Shown piece by piece: positions 41,237 through 51,600 of a stretch of 64,000 nucleotides of DNA. The stretch is from contig NZ_CP019606.1 of NCBI RefSeq assembly GCF_001997345.1, positions 1,364,001 to 1,428,000 of the forward strand, written 5' to 3'. Within the stretch, counting starts at the first letter, position 1. Every line of letters starts with the position of its first letter. The notes below the pieces were generated by a model. The model had not been told where the DNA came from, searched no databases, and saw only the letters and a list, made by a program, of their open reading frames with translations. The position numbers and the translations under genes were made by a program. Source of the DNA: Tessaracoccus aquimaris (GTDB lineage Bacteria > Actinomycetota > Actinomycetes > Propionibacteriales > Propionibacteriaceae).

Positions 41237-43101
41237 TCAGCCGTCCTGCGCAGGCGTCGTCTTCAGGACGCTGAGCATGAACTCGTGGTTGTTGGCCGTC
41301 TTGGTCATGCGCGACTTGAGCGTCTCGAGCGCCGACTGGTCGTCGAGGCCGGAGAGTGCCCGCCGCAGCTTCCAGATGATGTTCAGCTCGTCGCGGCCGA
41401 GCAACAGGTCCTCGCGGCGGGTGCCGGAGGCGTCGACGTCGATCGCGGGGAAGATCCGCTTGTCGGCCAGCTCGCGGCGGAGCCTCAGCTCCATGTTGCC
41501 CGTGCCCTTGAACTCCTCGAAGATGACCTCGTCCATCTTGGATCCGGTCTCGATGAGCGCCGTCGCAAGGATGGTCAGCGAGCCACCGTTTTCGATGTTG
41601 CGGGCCGCACCGAAGAACTTCTTCGGCGGGTACAGCGCCGCGGAGTCGACGCCACCGGAGAGGATCCGGCCCGACGCGGGCGCGGCCAGGTTGTAGGCGC
41701 GGCCGAGGCGGGTGATGCCGTCGAGCAGCACGACGACGTCGTGGCCGAGCTCGACGAGGCGCTTGGCGCGCTCGATGGCCAACTCGGAGATCATGGTGTG
41801 ATCCTCGGCGGGACGGTCGAACGTCGAGGCGATGACCTCACCGGAGACGGTCCGCTGGAAGTCGGTGACCTCCTCGGGACGCTCGTCCACGAGGACGACC
41901 ATCAGGTGCACCTCGGGGTTGTTCGCGGCGATCGCGTTGGCGATGGCCTGCATCACCATGGTCTTGCCCGCCTTCGGGGCGAGACGATGAGCCCGCGCTG
42001 GCCCTTACCGATCGGCGAGACCAGGTCGATGATGCGGCCGGTGAGCTGGTTCTGCACCGTCTCGAGGCGCAGCCGCTCCTGCGGGTACAGCGGGGTCAGC
42101 TTGGCGAACTCGGGACGGCCCTTTGCCTTCTCCGGGTCGTCGCCGTTGACAGAGTCGAGGCGAACGAGCGGGTTGAACTTCTCCTTGCGCTCCCCGTCGC
42201 GGGGCGTGCGGATGGCGCCGGTGATGACGTCGCCGCGGCGCAGGCCGTAGCGGCGGACGGTCGAGATCGGCAGGTACGCGTCTGCGGAGCCGGGCAGGTA
42301 GCCGGTGGTGCGCACGAAGGCGTAGTTGTCGAGGATGTCGACGATGCCGGAGATGTTGGCGAGGACGTCGTCCTCGGAGACGGTGGGCTCGGCCTCCATG
42401 CGCTCCATGCCCTGGCTGCCTCGGCCCTGGCGGCGGTTGTTGTTGCGCTCACGGTTGCGACGACGGCGGCTGCGCCGCGAGTTGCCGTCTCCGTCGTCGT
42501 AGCCGCCGCTGGGCGGGGGGCTCGACTCGACGGGAACGGACTTCGAAACAGGCGCGGGCGACTGGCCCATGGCGGCGTCGAGCAGTTCGCCGACCTCCGC
42601 GATGGTGTCCTGGCCGGCCCGGTCGCGGGAACGACGGCGCTGGCGGTTCCGGTTGCCGTCCTGGTCGGCCTGGGCGCCCGAGTCCTGGGCGACCAGTTCC
42701 GGCTGCCTGTCCTGCTTCTCGCGCTGCTGGCCGTCGCGTCGCTCGGAGCGCTCGCCCCGCGGGGCGCGCTCGTCCCGCTCGGCCTTGGGGGCCTGGTCGG
42801 CACGCTCGGCCTTGGGTGCCTGCTCGGCACGCTCTGCCTTCGCGGGGCGCTGGGTTGCCCCGTCGCGCGCCTGGTCGCCCTGGGACGGGGCGGCGTCGGA
42901 TGTCGTCGCGCCCGCCGGGCGGGTCGCGCGGCGGGTCTGGGTCTTCGCCCCGCCGCCATTCGGCGAGGATCCCGCCCCCTGGATGGCGGCGATCAGGTCA
43001 CCCTTGCGCATGGCGGAGATGCCCTTGATGCCGAGGCCGGAGGCGACGGATTTGAGTTCGGGCAGCTTCAAGCTGGCGAGGTGGGAACCGTTTTCGGTCA
43101 C
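41237..43101 (-). CDS. rho: transcription termination factor Rho, with a long N-terminal insertion (frame broken once)
   Basis: Hexameric RNA-dependent ATPase. The N-terminus ([30 protein letters not shown]) is the Rho-N/SAP-like helix domain. It is followed by about 190 residues rich in Arg, Asn, Gln and Asp ([13 protein letters not shown]), typical of actinobacterial Rho. Then come the RNA-binding fold, Walker A ([10 protein letters not shown]) and [14 protein letters not shown]. The frame breaks right at Walker A, in the G run 41975-41978. One base more gives 621 aa. GTG 43101 follows AAGGAA. Confidence 0.95.
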
Positions 43102-43382
43102 GGATTTCCTTCCACAAATGAACCGAAAGGCAACTAGATAAGGCCTCATCGGCTGACAAGTTGAGATTCGCTTCGGCGCTGCACAGGCTTATCGCAAGAA
43201 TCTCGCAGCTGGGCGCCATCGATCAGTGAACGTATCAAGGCTAGCACTGCACCCGTCAGGGGCAAAGCCGCCACTCAGCCACGGGTCGCGCATCCCCCGT
43301 CAATCGCGCGTGACGAGCACGGCAGAGGTCACCACCCGCCATCGCGCATCGGCTGCTGACGTCGCGCCGAAAGGACGCAGGA
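43102..43382 (-). promoter_or_regulatory. rho upstream region and long leader
   Basis: 281 bp without a gene. On the minus strand a TAGCCT box (43238-43243) would give a leader of about 130 nt before GTG 43101, unusually long for this window. It contains GCGAGATTCTTGCG, a small hairpin candidate. Rho autoregulation through its leader is known in other bacteria; here it is an inference. Confidence 0.4.
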
Positions 43383-44279
43383 TCAGGCCGTGACGCTCAG
43401 CTCGACGCCCGGCCCGATGGCCAGATCGTGGCGCACGAAGCCGTCGTGGCCGGTGGCGTCGGCGACGGCCAACTGGTCCGCGGTGCCGATCGCGAAGACC
43501 GCGGGCCCCGCGCCGGAGATCGCGGCGGGCACGCCCGCCCCGCGGAGCCGGTTCATCAGTTCCCAGGACTCGGGCATCAGCGACGCCCGGTAGCTCTGGT
43601 GCAGCCTGTCCCCCGTCGCCTTGAGCAGCAGGTCGTGGCGCCTCTCGAGGGCGAGCGGTAGGGCGGCTGAGGCGATGGCCTGCCAGACGGCGTCGTGGCG
43701 CGCCACCTCATCGGGGAGCACCGAGCGGGCCCCCGCGGTCGCCACCTCGAAGTCGGGCACCCACACGCGGGTGCCGAGCGCGTCGGGGACGGCCAGGTTG
43801 ACCAGGCGGACGTCGTCGTCGGCGAACCACGCGAGGATCGCGCCGCCCCACACTGCTGCCCCGGCGTTGTCCGGGTGCCCCTCGAGGCGGCTCGAGATGC
43901 GTGTCAGTTCCGGAAGATCGAGCGGTTCCCCGGGGCGGGCGATGCCCCAGGCGAGCGCCAGGCCAGCGACGATCGCGGCGGCCGACGAGCCGAGCCCGCG
44001 CGAGTGCGGGATCCGGTTGTGGCAGGTCAGCGCCAGGCCGGGCCGCTCCGCGCCCCACGCGTTGAGGCCGTGCTGCAGCGACGAGACGACCAGGTGCCGC
44101 GCGTCGAGCGGCACCGACCCCTCACCCTCGCCCGTCACGGCGACGCGCAGGTCGCCCGGATCGCCGAGGAGTTCCAGGTCGAGGTCGTCGTACAGGTTGA
44201 GCGCGATGCCGATGCAGTCGAACCCGGAGCCGACGTTGGCCGTGGTGGCCGGCACCCGGACGTGGAGCCTCCGGCCCAC
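43383..44279 (-). CDS. thrB: homoserine kinase
   Basis: 298 aa, GHMP kinase family. Phosphorylates homoserine for threonine synthesis. Motifs: VRVPATTANVGSGFDCIGIAL, the ATP loop PHSRGLGSSAAAIVAG and the C-terminal GVPAAISGAGPAVFAI. GTG 44279 begins one base after the hom stop. Threonine synthase, which usually stands between hom and thrB in actinobacteria, is absent here and must be elsewhere. Confidence 0.95.
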   Translation of the reverse strand: MGRRLHVRVPATTANVGSGFDCIGIALNLYDDLDLELLGDPGDLRVAVTGEGEGSVPLDARHLVVSSLQHGLNAWGAERPGLALTCHNRIPHSRGLGSSAAAIVAGLALAWGIARPGEPLDLPELTRISSRLEGHPDNAGAAVWGGAILAWFADDDVRLVNLAVPDALGTRVWVPDFEVATAGARSVLPDEVARHDAVWQAIASAALPLALERRHDLLLKATGDRLHQSYRASLMPESWELMNRLRGAGVPAAISGAGPAVFAIGTADQLAVADATGHDGFVRHDLAIGPGVELSVTA

Positions 44280-44280
44280 G

Positions 44281-45585
44281 TCAGAAGCCCTCGACGCGCA
44301 TCACGCGCACGGTGGACCCGACGAAGTCGGCCTCGTTCAGCTCCTCGATCACCTTGCTGAGGCTGCCCTCGAGCGTCAGGTGCGTCATCACGCCGAGCCT
44401 TGCCGGGAAGCCGTCGGAGGGGCGACCGTCGTCGGCGTAGCTCTGCTGGACCACGCGAAGCGACACGTTGTGCCTGCCGAACACCGCGGCGCACTTCGCC
44501 AGGATCCCCGGCCGGTCGACCACGTCGAAGCTGACGTAGAACTGGGCAGAGGACTCGCCGATCGGGGCGACCGCGCGCCGGGTGTACCCGGAGCTGAGGT
44601 GCGATGCAGTGCCGCGCGCTCGGTTGCGGGCCACCGTCACGACGTCGCCCATCACGGCCGAGGCCGTCGGGTTGCCGCCCGCACCCTGGCCGAGGAACAT
44701 CAGTTCGCCCGCCTCGCGGGAGTTGACGAAGATGGCGTTGTAGGCGCCGGAGACGCTGGCGAGGGGGTGCTTGTTGGCGACCATCGCCGGGTGCACCTTC
44801 ACGATGATCCGGTCGTCGTCTGTCAGCTTGGCGATCGCAAGCAGCTTGATGGTGCAACCCATCTGCTCCGCCGCGGCGATGTCCGCGGGGGTGACGTCCG
44901 TGATGCCCTCGCAGAACACCTCCGCGCTGCGGACCTCGGTGTGGAAGGCGAGGCCAGCGAGGATCGCGGCCTTCGCGGCCGCGTCGTGGCCCTCGATGTC
45001 GGCGGTCGGGTCGGCCTCGGCATAGCCGAGTTCCTGCGCCTCGCGCAGCGCCTCCTCGAAGCTCACCTCGTCGGTGACCATCTTGTCGAGGATGAAGTTG
45101 GTGGTGCCGTTGACGATGCCCATCACCTCGGCGATCTCGTCGCCGACCAGGGACTCGCGCAGCGGCCGGATGATCGGGATAGCACCCGCGACGGCGGCCT
45201 CGTAGTAGAGGTCGACGCCCTTGTCGACGGCGGCGCGCGACAGGGAGCCGAGGTCGTCGGCGAGCATCGCCTTGTTGGCCGTCACGATGGAGGCGCCGTT
45301 CTCGATGGCCTTGAGGACAAGGCCGCGGGCGGGCTCGATGCCGCCGATCAACTCGATGACGACGTCGAGGTCGCCCCGGTTGACGAGGCCCTCCAGGTCG
45401 TCGGTGATCAGCGCCGGGTCGATCCCGGGGCGCGGGGTGTCGAGGTTGCGCACCCCGACGCCGACCAGTTCGAGGCGGCGGCCGATCCGCGACTCCAGGG
45501 TGTCCGACTCCTGTACCAGGATGCGGGCCACCTGAGAGCCCACGACGCCAGCGCCCAGCAGGGCGACCTTCAGCGGTTTGGTCAC
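44281..45585 (-). CDS. hom: homoserine dehydrogenase
   Basis: 434 aa. NAD(P)-binding VALLGAGVVGSQVARIL, catalytic region NGTTNFILDKM and AQELGYAEADPTADIEGHDAAAKAAI, and a C-terminal ACT domain (VDRPGILAKCAAVFGRHNVSL) that would allow feedback by threonine. Its ATG overlaps the lysA stop by 4 bp; lysA, hom and thrB form one aspartate-family operon. Confidence 0.97.
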   Translation of the reverse strand: MTKPLKVALLGAGVVGSQVARILVQESDTLESRIGRRLELVGVGVRNLDTPRPGIDPALITDDLEGLVNRGDLDVVIELIGGIEPARGLVLKAIENGASIVTANKAMLADDLGSLSRAAVDKGVDLYYEAAVAGAIPIIRPLRESLVGDEIAEVMGIVNGTTNFILDKMVTDEVSFEEALREAQELGYAEADPTADIEGHDAAAKAAILAGLAFHTEVRSAEVFCEGITDVTPADIAAAEQMGCTIKLLAIAKLTDDDRIIVKVHPAMVANKHPLASVSGAYNAIFVNSREAGELMFLGQGAGGNPTASAVMGDVVTVARNRARGTASHLSSGYTRRAVAPIGESSAQFYVSFDVVDRPGILAKCAAVFGRHNVSLRVVQQSYADDGRPSDGFPARLGVMTHLTLEGSLSKVIEELNEADFVGSTVRVMRVEGF

Positions 45586-46984
45586 TGTCCCACGTCCAAT
45601 CTCATCAAGTCCTCCAGCGTCTCGCGGCGCAGCATCACGGACGTGTCGCCGTCCTTGGCGCTCACCACAGGCGGCTTCGGGATCTGATTGTAGTTACTGG
45701 CCATGCTCCTGGCGTACGCTCCCGAGCCGGGCACGGCGATCAGGTCGCCGATGGCGACATCGGAGGGCAGGAAGACGTCGCGGATCAGGATGTCGCCGCC
45801 CTCGCAGTGCTTGCCGACAACACGGCTGAGCACCGGCTCAGCCGAGGAGGTCCGGTTGGCGACGGCCGCCGAGTACTCCGCGGCGTACAGGGCGGGCCTG
45901 ATGTTGTCGCTCATGCCTCCGTCGACCGAGACGTAGACGCGGGAGCGGCCGCCCTCGAGTTCGACGGTCTTGACGGTGCCGACGCGGTAGACCGCGACGC
46001 CGGAGGGTCCGCAGATCGCCCGACCCGGCTCGATGCTGAGTTCGGGGCGGTTGAGGCCGAGAGCCCTGCACTCGTGGTCGACCATCTCCTCGAACGCCGC
46101 CGCAAGTTCCGTGGTCGCGCGGGGCGTGTCGGCCGCGGTGTAGGCGATGCCGAAGCCGCCGCCGAGGTCCAACTCGGGCAGTTCGACGCCGGTGGCGGTG
46201 CGGAACTGGCTCGCCAGTTTCATGGTGCGCCGGATGGCGACCTCGAAGCCGAGGGTCTCGAAGATCTGCGAGCCGATGTGGCTGTGGATGCCCCGCAGAT
46301 CGAGGTACGGCGACGAGTAGCAGCGCACCAGCGCCGTCAGCGCCTGCCCACCCATGATGCTGAGGCCGAACTTCTGGTCCTCGTGGGCGGTGGCGATGTA
46401 CTCGTGCGTGTGCGCCTCGACGCCGGTGGTGACACGGACAAGCACGTTGGCGCGGTGGCCCCCTCGGCGCAGGCCCGCTCGAGGCGCTGGATCTCGTCGA
46501 AGGAGTCGACGATGACGCGCCCGACGCCCTGGTCGAGCGCGAACGCGATCTCCTCGTCGGACTTGTTGTTGCCGTGGAAGCCGAGCCGCGCCGCCGGCAT
46601 GCCGCCCGCCAGCGCGATCTTCATCTCGCCCATGGTGGTGACGTCGAGGTTGAGGCCCTCCTCCGCCGCCCAGCGGGCAACCGTCCGGGTCAGCAGCGCC
46701 TTGCCTGCGTAGTAGACCTCCCAGCCAGGGAAGCCCTCCGTGAAGTCGCGGGCGCGCGAGCGGAAGTCGTCCTCATCGATGACGTAGGTGGGGGTGCCGT
46801 GCTGCTCGGCGACATCGGTCAGCGCGACGCCCGCGACGACGATCCGCCCGGCCTCGTCGCGGTGCGTGCCGCGCGGCCAGAGCTTCAGGTCCAGTTCGTT
46901 CAGGTCGTCTGGCACGCGCAGCCACGTCGGGCCGCCCTGTGCCGCGTCGGCGTGGATCGACCCGGCGATGTGCATGTGCGTCAT
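45582..46984 (-). CDS. lysA: diaminopimelate decarboxylase (frame broken once)
   Basis: PLP enzyme for the last step of lysine synthesis. It has YYAGKALLTRTVARW (PLP lysine), GIHSHIGSQIF, LDLGGGFGI, EPGRAICGPSG, GGDILIRDVFLP and PGSGAYARSMASNYN. The frame breaks at the C run 46459-46463 after ACAEG. One base more gives GHRANVLVRVTTGVEAHTHE and 467 aa. ATG 46984 follows a CAGGCT box at leaderless spacing. Confidence 0.94.
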
Positions 46985-46991
46985 GTCCGCA

Positions 46992-46997
46992 AGCCTG
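46992..46997 (-). promoter_or_regulatory. -10-like box of lysA
   Basis: CAGGCT on the minus strand ends 8 nt before ATG 46984. Confidence 0.4.
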
Positions 46998-47150
46998 CCA
47001 GAGCGCCGCCGATCGGCGCCATCCATGACCGCACTGTCCACGTGGAGGACGCCACAGCCGCGGCCGATCCGCCCGTCGCCGCGTCGCGGTGCGACAGCGG
47101 GGTCGCACGGGTGCTAACCTTGCCGAGGTCGCGCACCAGGGTGCGCGTCG

Positions 47151-47222
47151 GCCCCCGTAGCTCAGGGGATAGAGCACCGCCCTCCGGAGGCGGGAGCCGA
47201 GGTTCGAATCCTCGCGGGGGCG
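47151..47222 (+). tRNA. tRNA-Arg (anticodon CCG)
   Basis: Cloverleaf is complete: acceptor GCCCCCG/CGGGGGC, D arm GCTC...GAGC, anticodon stem CCGCC/GGCGG with loop CTCCGGA (anticodon CCG at 47184-47186), and T arm GAGG-TTCGAAT-CCTC. CCA is not encoded. It reads CGG codons, which are frequent in this GC-rich DNA. It lies in the divergent gap between lysA and a glycosyltransferase-like gene. Confidence 0.96.
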
Positions 47223-47257
47223 CCGACCAGCAGTTGTCGGAGACTCTTCGACCGACG

Positions 47258-48558
47258 ATGAGGAGGCCGAGGTTGTCACTGGCTGGAACCGCGCCGAAGG
47301 CCGGGCCCTCCCTGCGCAGTCTCGAGACGATCGCGGCGCTGATCCTCGTCTTCCTGGTCACCCGGCTGTTCACCGTCCTCACGCTGCGCCTTGAGTCCGT
47401 GAAGTTCGTCATCAACGACATCTCCTACTACGGCGCGAACGTTTACGCCCTCATCGAGGGCCAACCCGACGTGATGGCCGAGTATCCGGTTCCGGCGGTG
47501 TGGATCCTGCAGGGGTTGTACGAACTCTTCGGCGGTTACTACGAGTGGACGCCGTACTTCATGGTGACCTTCGTGCTGCTCGACGCGCTGGTGGCGATCT
47601 CCTTCTACCGGCGGGGCAACCCGTGGGGCTGCCTGTTCTGGATCCTTTTCACCGGCGTCCAGGGCGCGGTGGTGTGGTCGCGCTTCGACCTGATCCCCGC
47701 CGCGCTCGTCGCCTGGGCCTGCATGCTCGTGATGACGCATCCGCGGATCGCGGGCGCGCTTGTCGGGCTTGGCGCCGCCATCAAGCTGTGGCCCGCGCTG
47801 CTGATCGGCCCGATGCTCGCCCCGAACCCGCTGCGCGACAAGACCTCCCGCGGCCGCCTGATCGGCTTCGCGGTCGTCGGCTTCGGGCTGGCCGCCGCGT
47901 CGCTGCTGACGCACGGGTGGTCGCGCTCGGCCTCCCCCATCACCTGGCAGGGCAACCGTGGGCTGCAGGTGGAGTCGGTGCCCGCCAGCCCCTGATGTTT
48001 CTGCGCACCTTCACCAACCAGCCGCTCTGGGAGACCTACCTCTCGGAGTTCAACGCCATCGAGATCCGCGGCGAGGCCCCAGGGGTTCAGCTCATGCTGC
48101 AGGTCTCGTCGGTTCTGACGGTGCTGAGCATCCTGCTTGCCTGCTACCTCAGCTACCGCCTGATCAGGAACCTTCGGATCGGCGACGCCCGGCTGCCGCA
48201 GTCGATCCTGCTCGCCGTCCTGACGATCATCCTGGCGACCATCATCGTCAACAAGACCCTCTCGCCGCAGTACATCCTGTGGCTCGGCGGCCCCGTCGCC
48301 GCGCTGTACATCCACCACGAGTCGGGCTGGCTCCGCAGGCACGTCAACGTGCTCGCGGTGGCGCTCGTGCTGGTCGGCGCGCTGACGCAGTTCACCTACC
48401 CGTGGGGCACCTACGGAATCATGGGCAACCCGCTCGGATCCGGCCCTGAGACGTCCGTTCTGCTGCTCAGGAACCTGACGCTTGTGGTGCTGACGGGGTA
48501 CGCGTTGTATCTGACACTGAGGTCCAGCCGTCGTCGTGGCGACACGGCGTCGGTTTGA
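47258..48558 (+). CDS. polytopic membrane protein, GT87/DUF2029-like glycosyltransferase (frame broken once)
   Basis: About 433 aa with roughly ten membrane helices. The first large loop has RLESVKFVINDISYYGANVYALIEGQPDVMAEYP, and GAAIKLWPALLIGP and NKTLSPQYILWLGGP are typical of GT-C polyprenyl-phosphate-mannose-dependent transferases (GT87). The catalytic acidic residue could be the Asp in NDISYY. The frame breaks at the C run 47989-47992 (VPASP); one base continues as LMFLRTFTNQPLWETYL. ATG 47258 lies 35 bp after the tRNA. The substrate is unknown. Confidence 0.75.
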
Positions 48559-48621
48559 TTGGGTAAGCTTCCTTTTCAGCAGCCGCAGGCGCCTGCGGTC
48601 GTAGTCCACACAGAGGGGATC

Positions 48622-51600
48622 GTGGCCACCGCCACAAGGCATATGTCAGCACCTGACTCCATTGACGCATTCGGGGCCAACTCCTGGCTGATCGACGAGA
48701 TGCGGGAGGCCTACGAGGCCGACCCGAAGTCCGTCGATCCGTCCTGGCGAGAGTTCTTCGCCGCAGAGAAGGCCGACCCCGGCGATCGGGCCGAGGCTCA
48801 GCCCCGGGTCGCCGCCCAGACCGAGCCGAAGCGGCCCGAGGCCCCCGCGGCCGCGACCGAAGCGACCCCTCCCCCGCAGCCCGCGACCCCCGAGCCCGCA
48901 GCCGAGCCTGCGCCCCAGACACCCGCACCGACTCCAACGACGGCAGCGGCGGCGGCGGCGAAGCCAGCGACTCAGCCCGAGCCGAAGGCCGAGGAGAGGC
49001 CCGCGAGCAGGCCCCAGGTGGAGCCCGTCCGCAAGGGTGCAGGCGCCCCCTCCAACCCGGGAAGCGGCGCTGGCCTTTCCGCCAACGCGCCGAACCCGTC
49101 GCTGCGCCCCGAGCCGAGCGCCGCCGAACCGACCTACGTGGTGATGCGCGGCGCCCCGATGCGCACCGCGAAGAACATGGACGCCTCGCTGACGGTGCCG
49201 ACCGCGACGTCGGTGCGTTCGGTTCCCATGAAGCTGGTCATCGATCAGCGAACGGTGATCAACAACTTCCTCCGCACTTCCAAGGGCGGCAAGGTCTCCT
49301 TCACCCACATCGTCGGCTACGCGATGGTGCAGGCACTGAAGTCGCTGCCCGACATGAACAACGCCTACACGGTGGTCGAGGGCAAGCCGAACCTGGTCGA
49401 GAATCCGAGCATCAACCTCGGCATCGCCATCGACCTCAGGAAGGGTGACACCCGCCAACTGCTGGTGCCCAACATCAAGGGCTGCGAGAAGCTCGACTTC
49501 TTCCAGTTCTGGTCCGCCTACGAGCAGGTGATCGCCAAGGCGCGCGCCGGCGAACTGCAGGTCAGCGACTTCGCGGGCACCACCGCGTCGCTCACCAACC
49601 CGGGCGGCATCGGCACCAACCACTCGGTGCCGCGCCTGATGGCAGGCCAGGGCATGATCCTGGGCGTCGGCAACATCGACTACCCGGCCGAGTTCCAGGG
49701 CATGAGCCCGTCGCGGATCACCGACCTCGCCGTCAGCAAGGTCACGACGCTGACGAGCACCTACGACCACCGCGTCATCCAGGGCGCCACGTCGGGAGAG
49801 TTCCTCAAGAAGATGCACTCGCTGCTGCTCGGCGAGGAGGGCTTCTACGACGAGATCTTCGAGGCCCTCCGCATCCCATACGAGCCGCTGCGCTGGTCAC
49901 CCGACATCTCCGCGCACCGCGACCAGCAGGTCTCCAAGACGGCCCGCGTGCTGGAACTGGTCAACGCCTATCGCACGTTCGGCCACCTGGTCGCCGACAC
50001 CGACCCACTCGAGTACCGGCAGCGCTCGCAGGAGGACCTGCGCCTCGAGAGCCACGGCCTGAGCATCTGGGACCTCGACCGCGAGTTCGCCGTCGGCACC
50101 CTGAGCGGCAACGAGCGCGTCTACCTGACGCTGCGCGAGATCATCTCGATCCTGCAGGACTCCTACACCCGCACCGTCGGCGTCGAGTACATGCACATCG
50201 CAGACATCCGGCAGCGCGAGTGGTTCCAGCAGCGCATGGAGGTCCCGCATCAGCCCCTCACGCACGAGGAGCACATGCACGCGCTCGACAAACTCAACGA
50301 GGCGGAGGTCTTCGAGACCTTCCTGCAGACGAAGTTCGTCGGCCAGAAGCGGTTCTCGCTCGAGGGCGGCGAGTCGCTGATCGTGCTGCTCGACGAGATC
50401 GCGCAGCAGGCGGCAAACGACTCGCTCGACGAGGTCTGCATCGGCATGCCGCACCGCGGCCGCCTCAACGTGCTCGCCAACATCGTCGGCAAGAAGTACG
50501 CGCAGATCTTCAAGGAGTTCGACGGCGTCCTCGACACCACCGGCACCGGCGACGTGAAGTACCACCTTGGCGCCGAGGGCACCTTCGTGGCGGCCAACGG
50601 CGCCACCATCAAGGCGTCGGTCGCGGCGAACCCGTCGCACCTCGAGGCCGTCAACCCGGTGCTGCAGGGCATCACGCGCGCCAAGCAGGACACGTTGAAG
50701 GCCACCGACCACCCGGTGCTCGCCCTCACGCTGCACGGCGACGCGTCCTTCGCGGGCCAGGGCGTCGTGTTCGAGACCCTGCAGATGAGCCAGTTGCGCG
50801 GCTACAAGACCGGCGGCACCATCCACGTGGTCGTCAACAACCAGGTCGGCTTCACCACTGCGCCGACCGAGTCGCGCAGTTCGACCTACTCCACGGACGT
50901 CGCAAAGGCCATCTCGGCCCCGGTGCTGCACGTCAACGGCGACGACCCGGACTCCTGCATCAGGGCGGCGCGCATCGCGTTCGACTACCGGCAGAAGTTC
51001 CACCGCGACGTCGTCATCGACCTGGTCTGTTACCGCAGGCGCGGTCACAACGAGGGCGATGATCCGAGCTTCACGCAGCCCAACATGTACGACCTGATCG
51101 AGCAGAAGCGCTCGACGCGGCGCCTCTACACCGAGTCGCTGATCGGCCGCGGCGACATCTCGATGTCGGACGCTGAGGACGTCATGAACCGGTTCCGCAG
51201 CCGGCTCGAGAACGTGTTCCGCGAGGTGCGCGACAGCGCGGCGGCGGATGACGACTACATGCGCGTCCCCTACTACCCGACCAAGCCCGATGAGCGTCTC
51301 ACCGAGATCACCCCGGAGATGATGCAGACGATCGCCAACGTGCACACGCAGTTCCCGGAGGGCTTCACGCCGCACCCGAAGGTGAAGCCCCAACTGGAGC
51401 GTCGTGCGCACGCCATCCTGGAGGGGCCCATCGACTGGGCCACCGCCGAGATCATCGCCTTCGGTTCGCTGCTGATGGAGCGTCGCCCGGTCCGCCTCGC
51501 GGGTCAGGACTCGCGACGCGGCACGTTCTCGCAACGCTTCGCCGCGATCGTCGACCGGGTCACCAACGAGGCGTGGGTGCCGCTGAAGCACCTCACCGAC

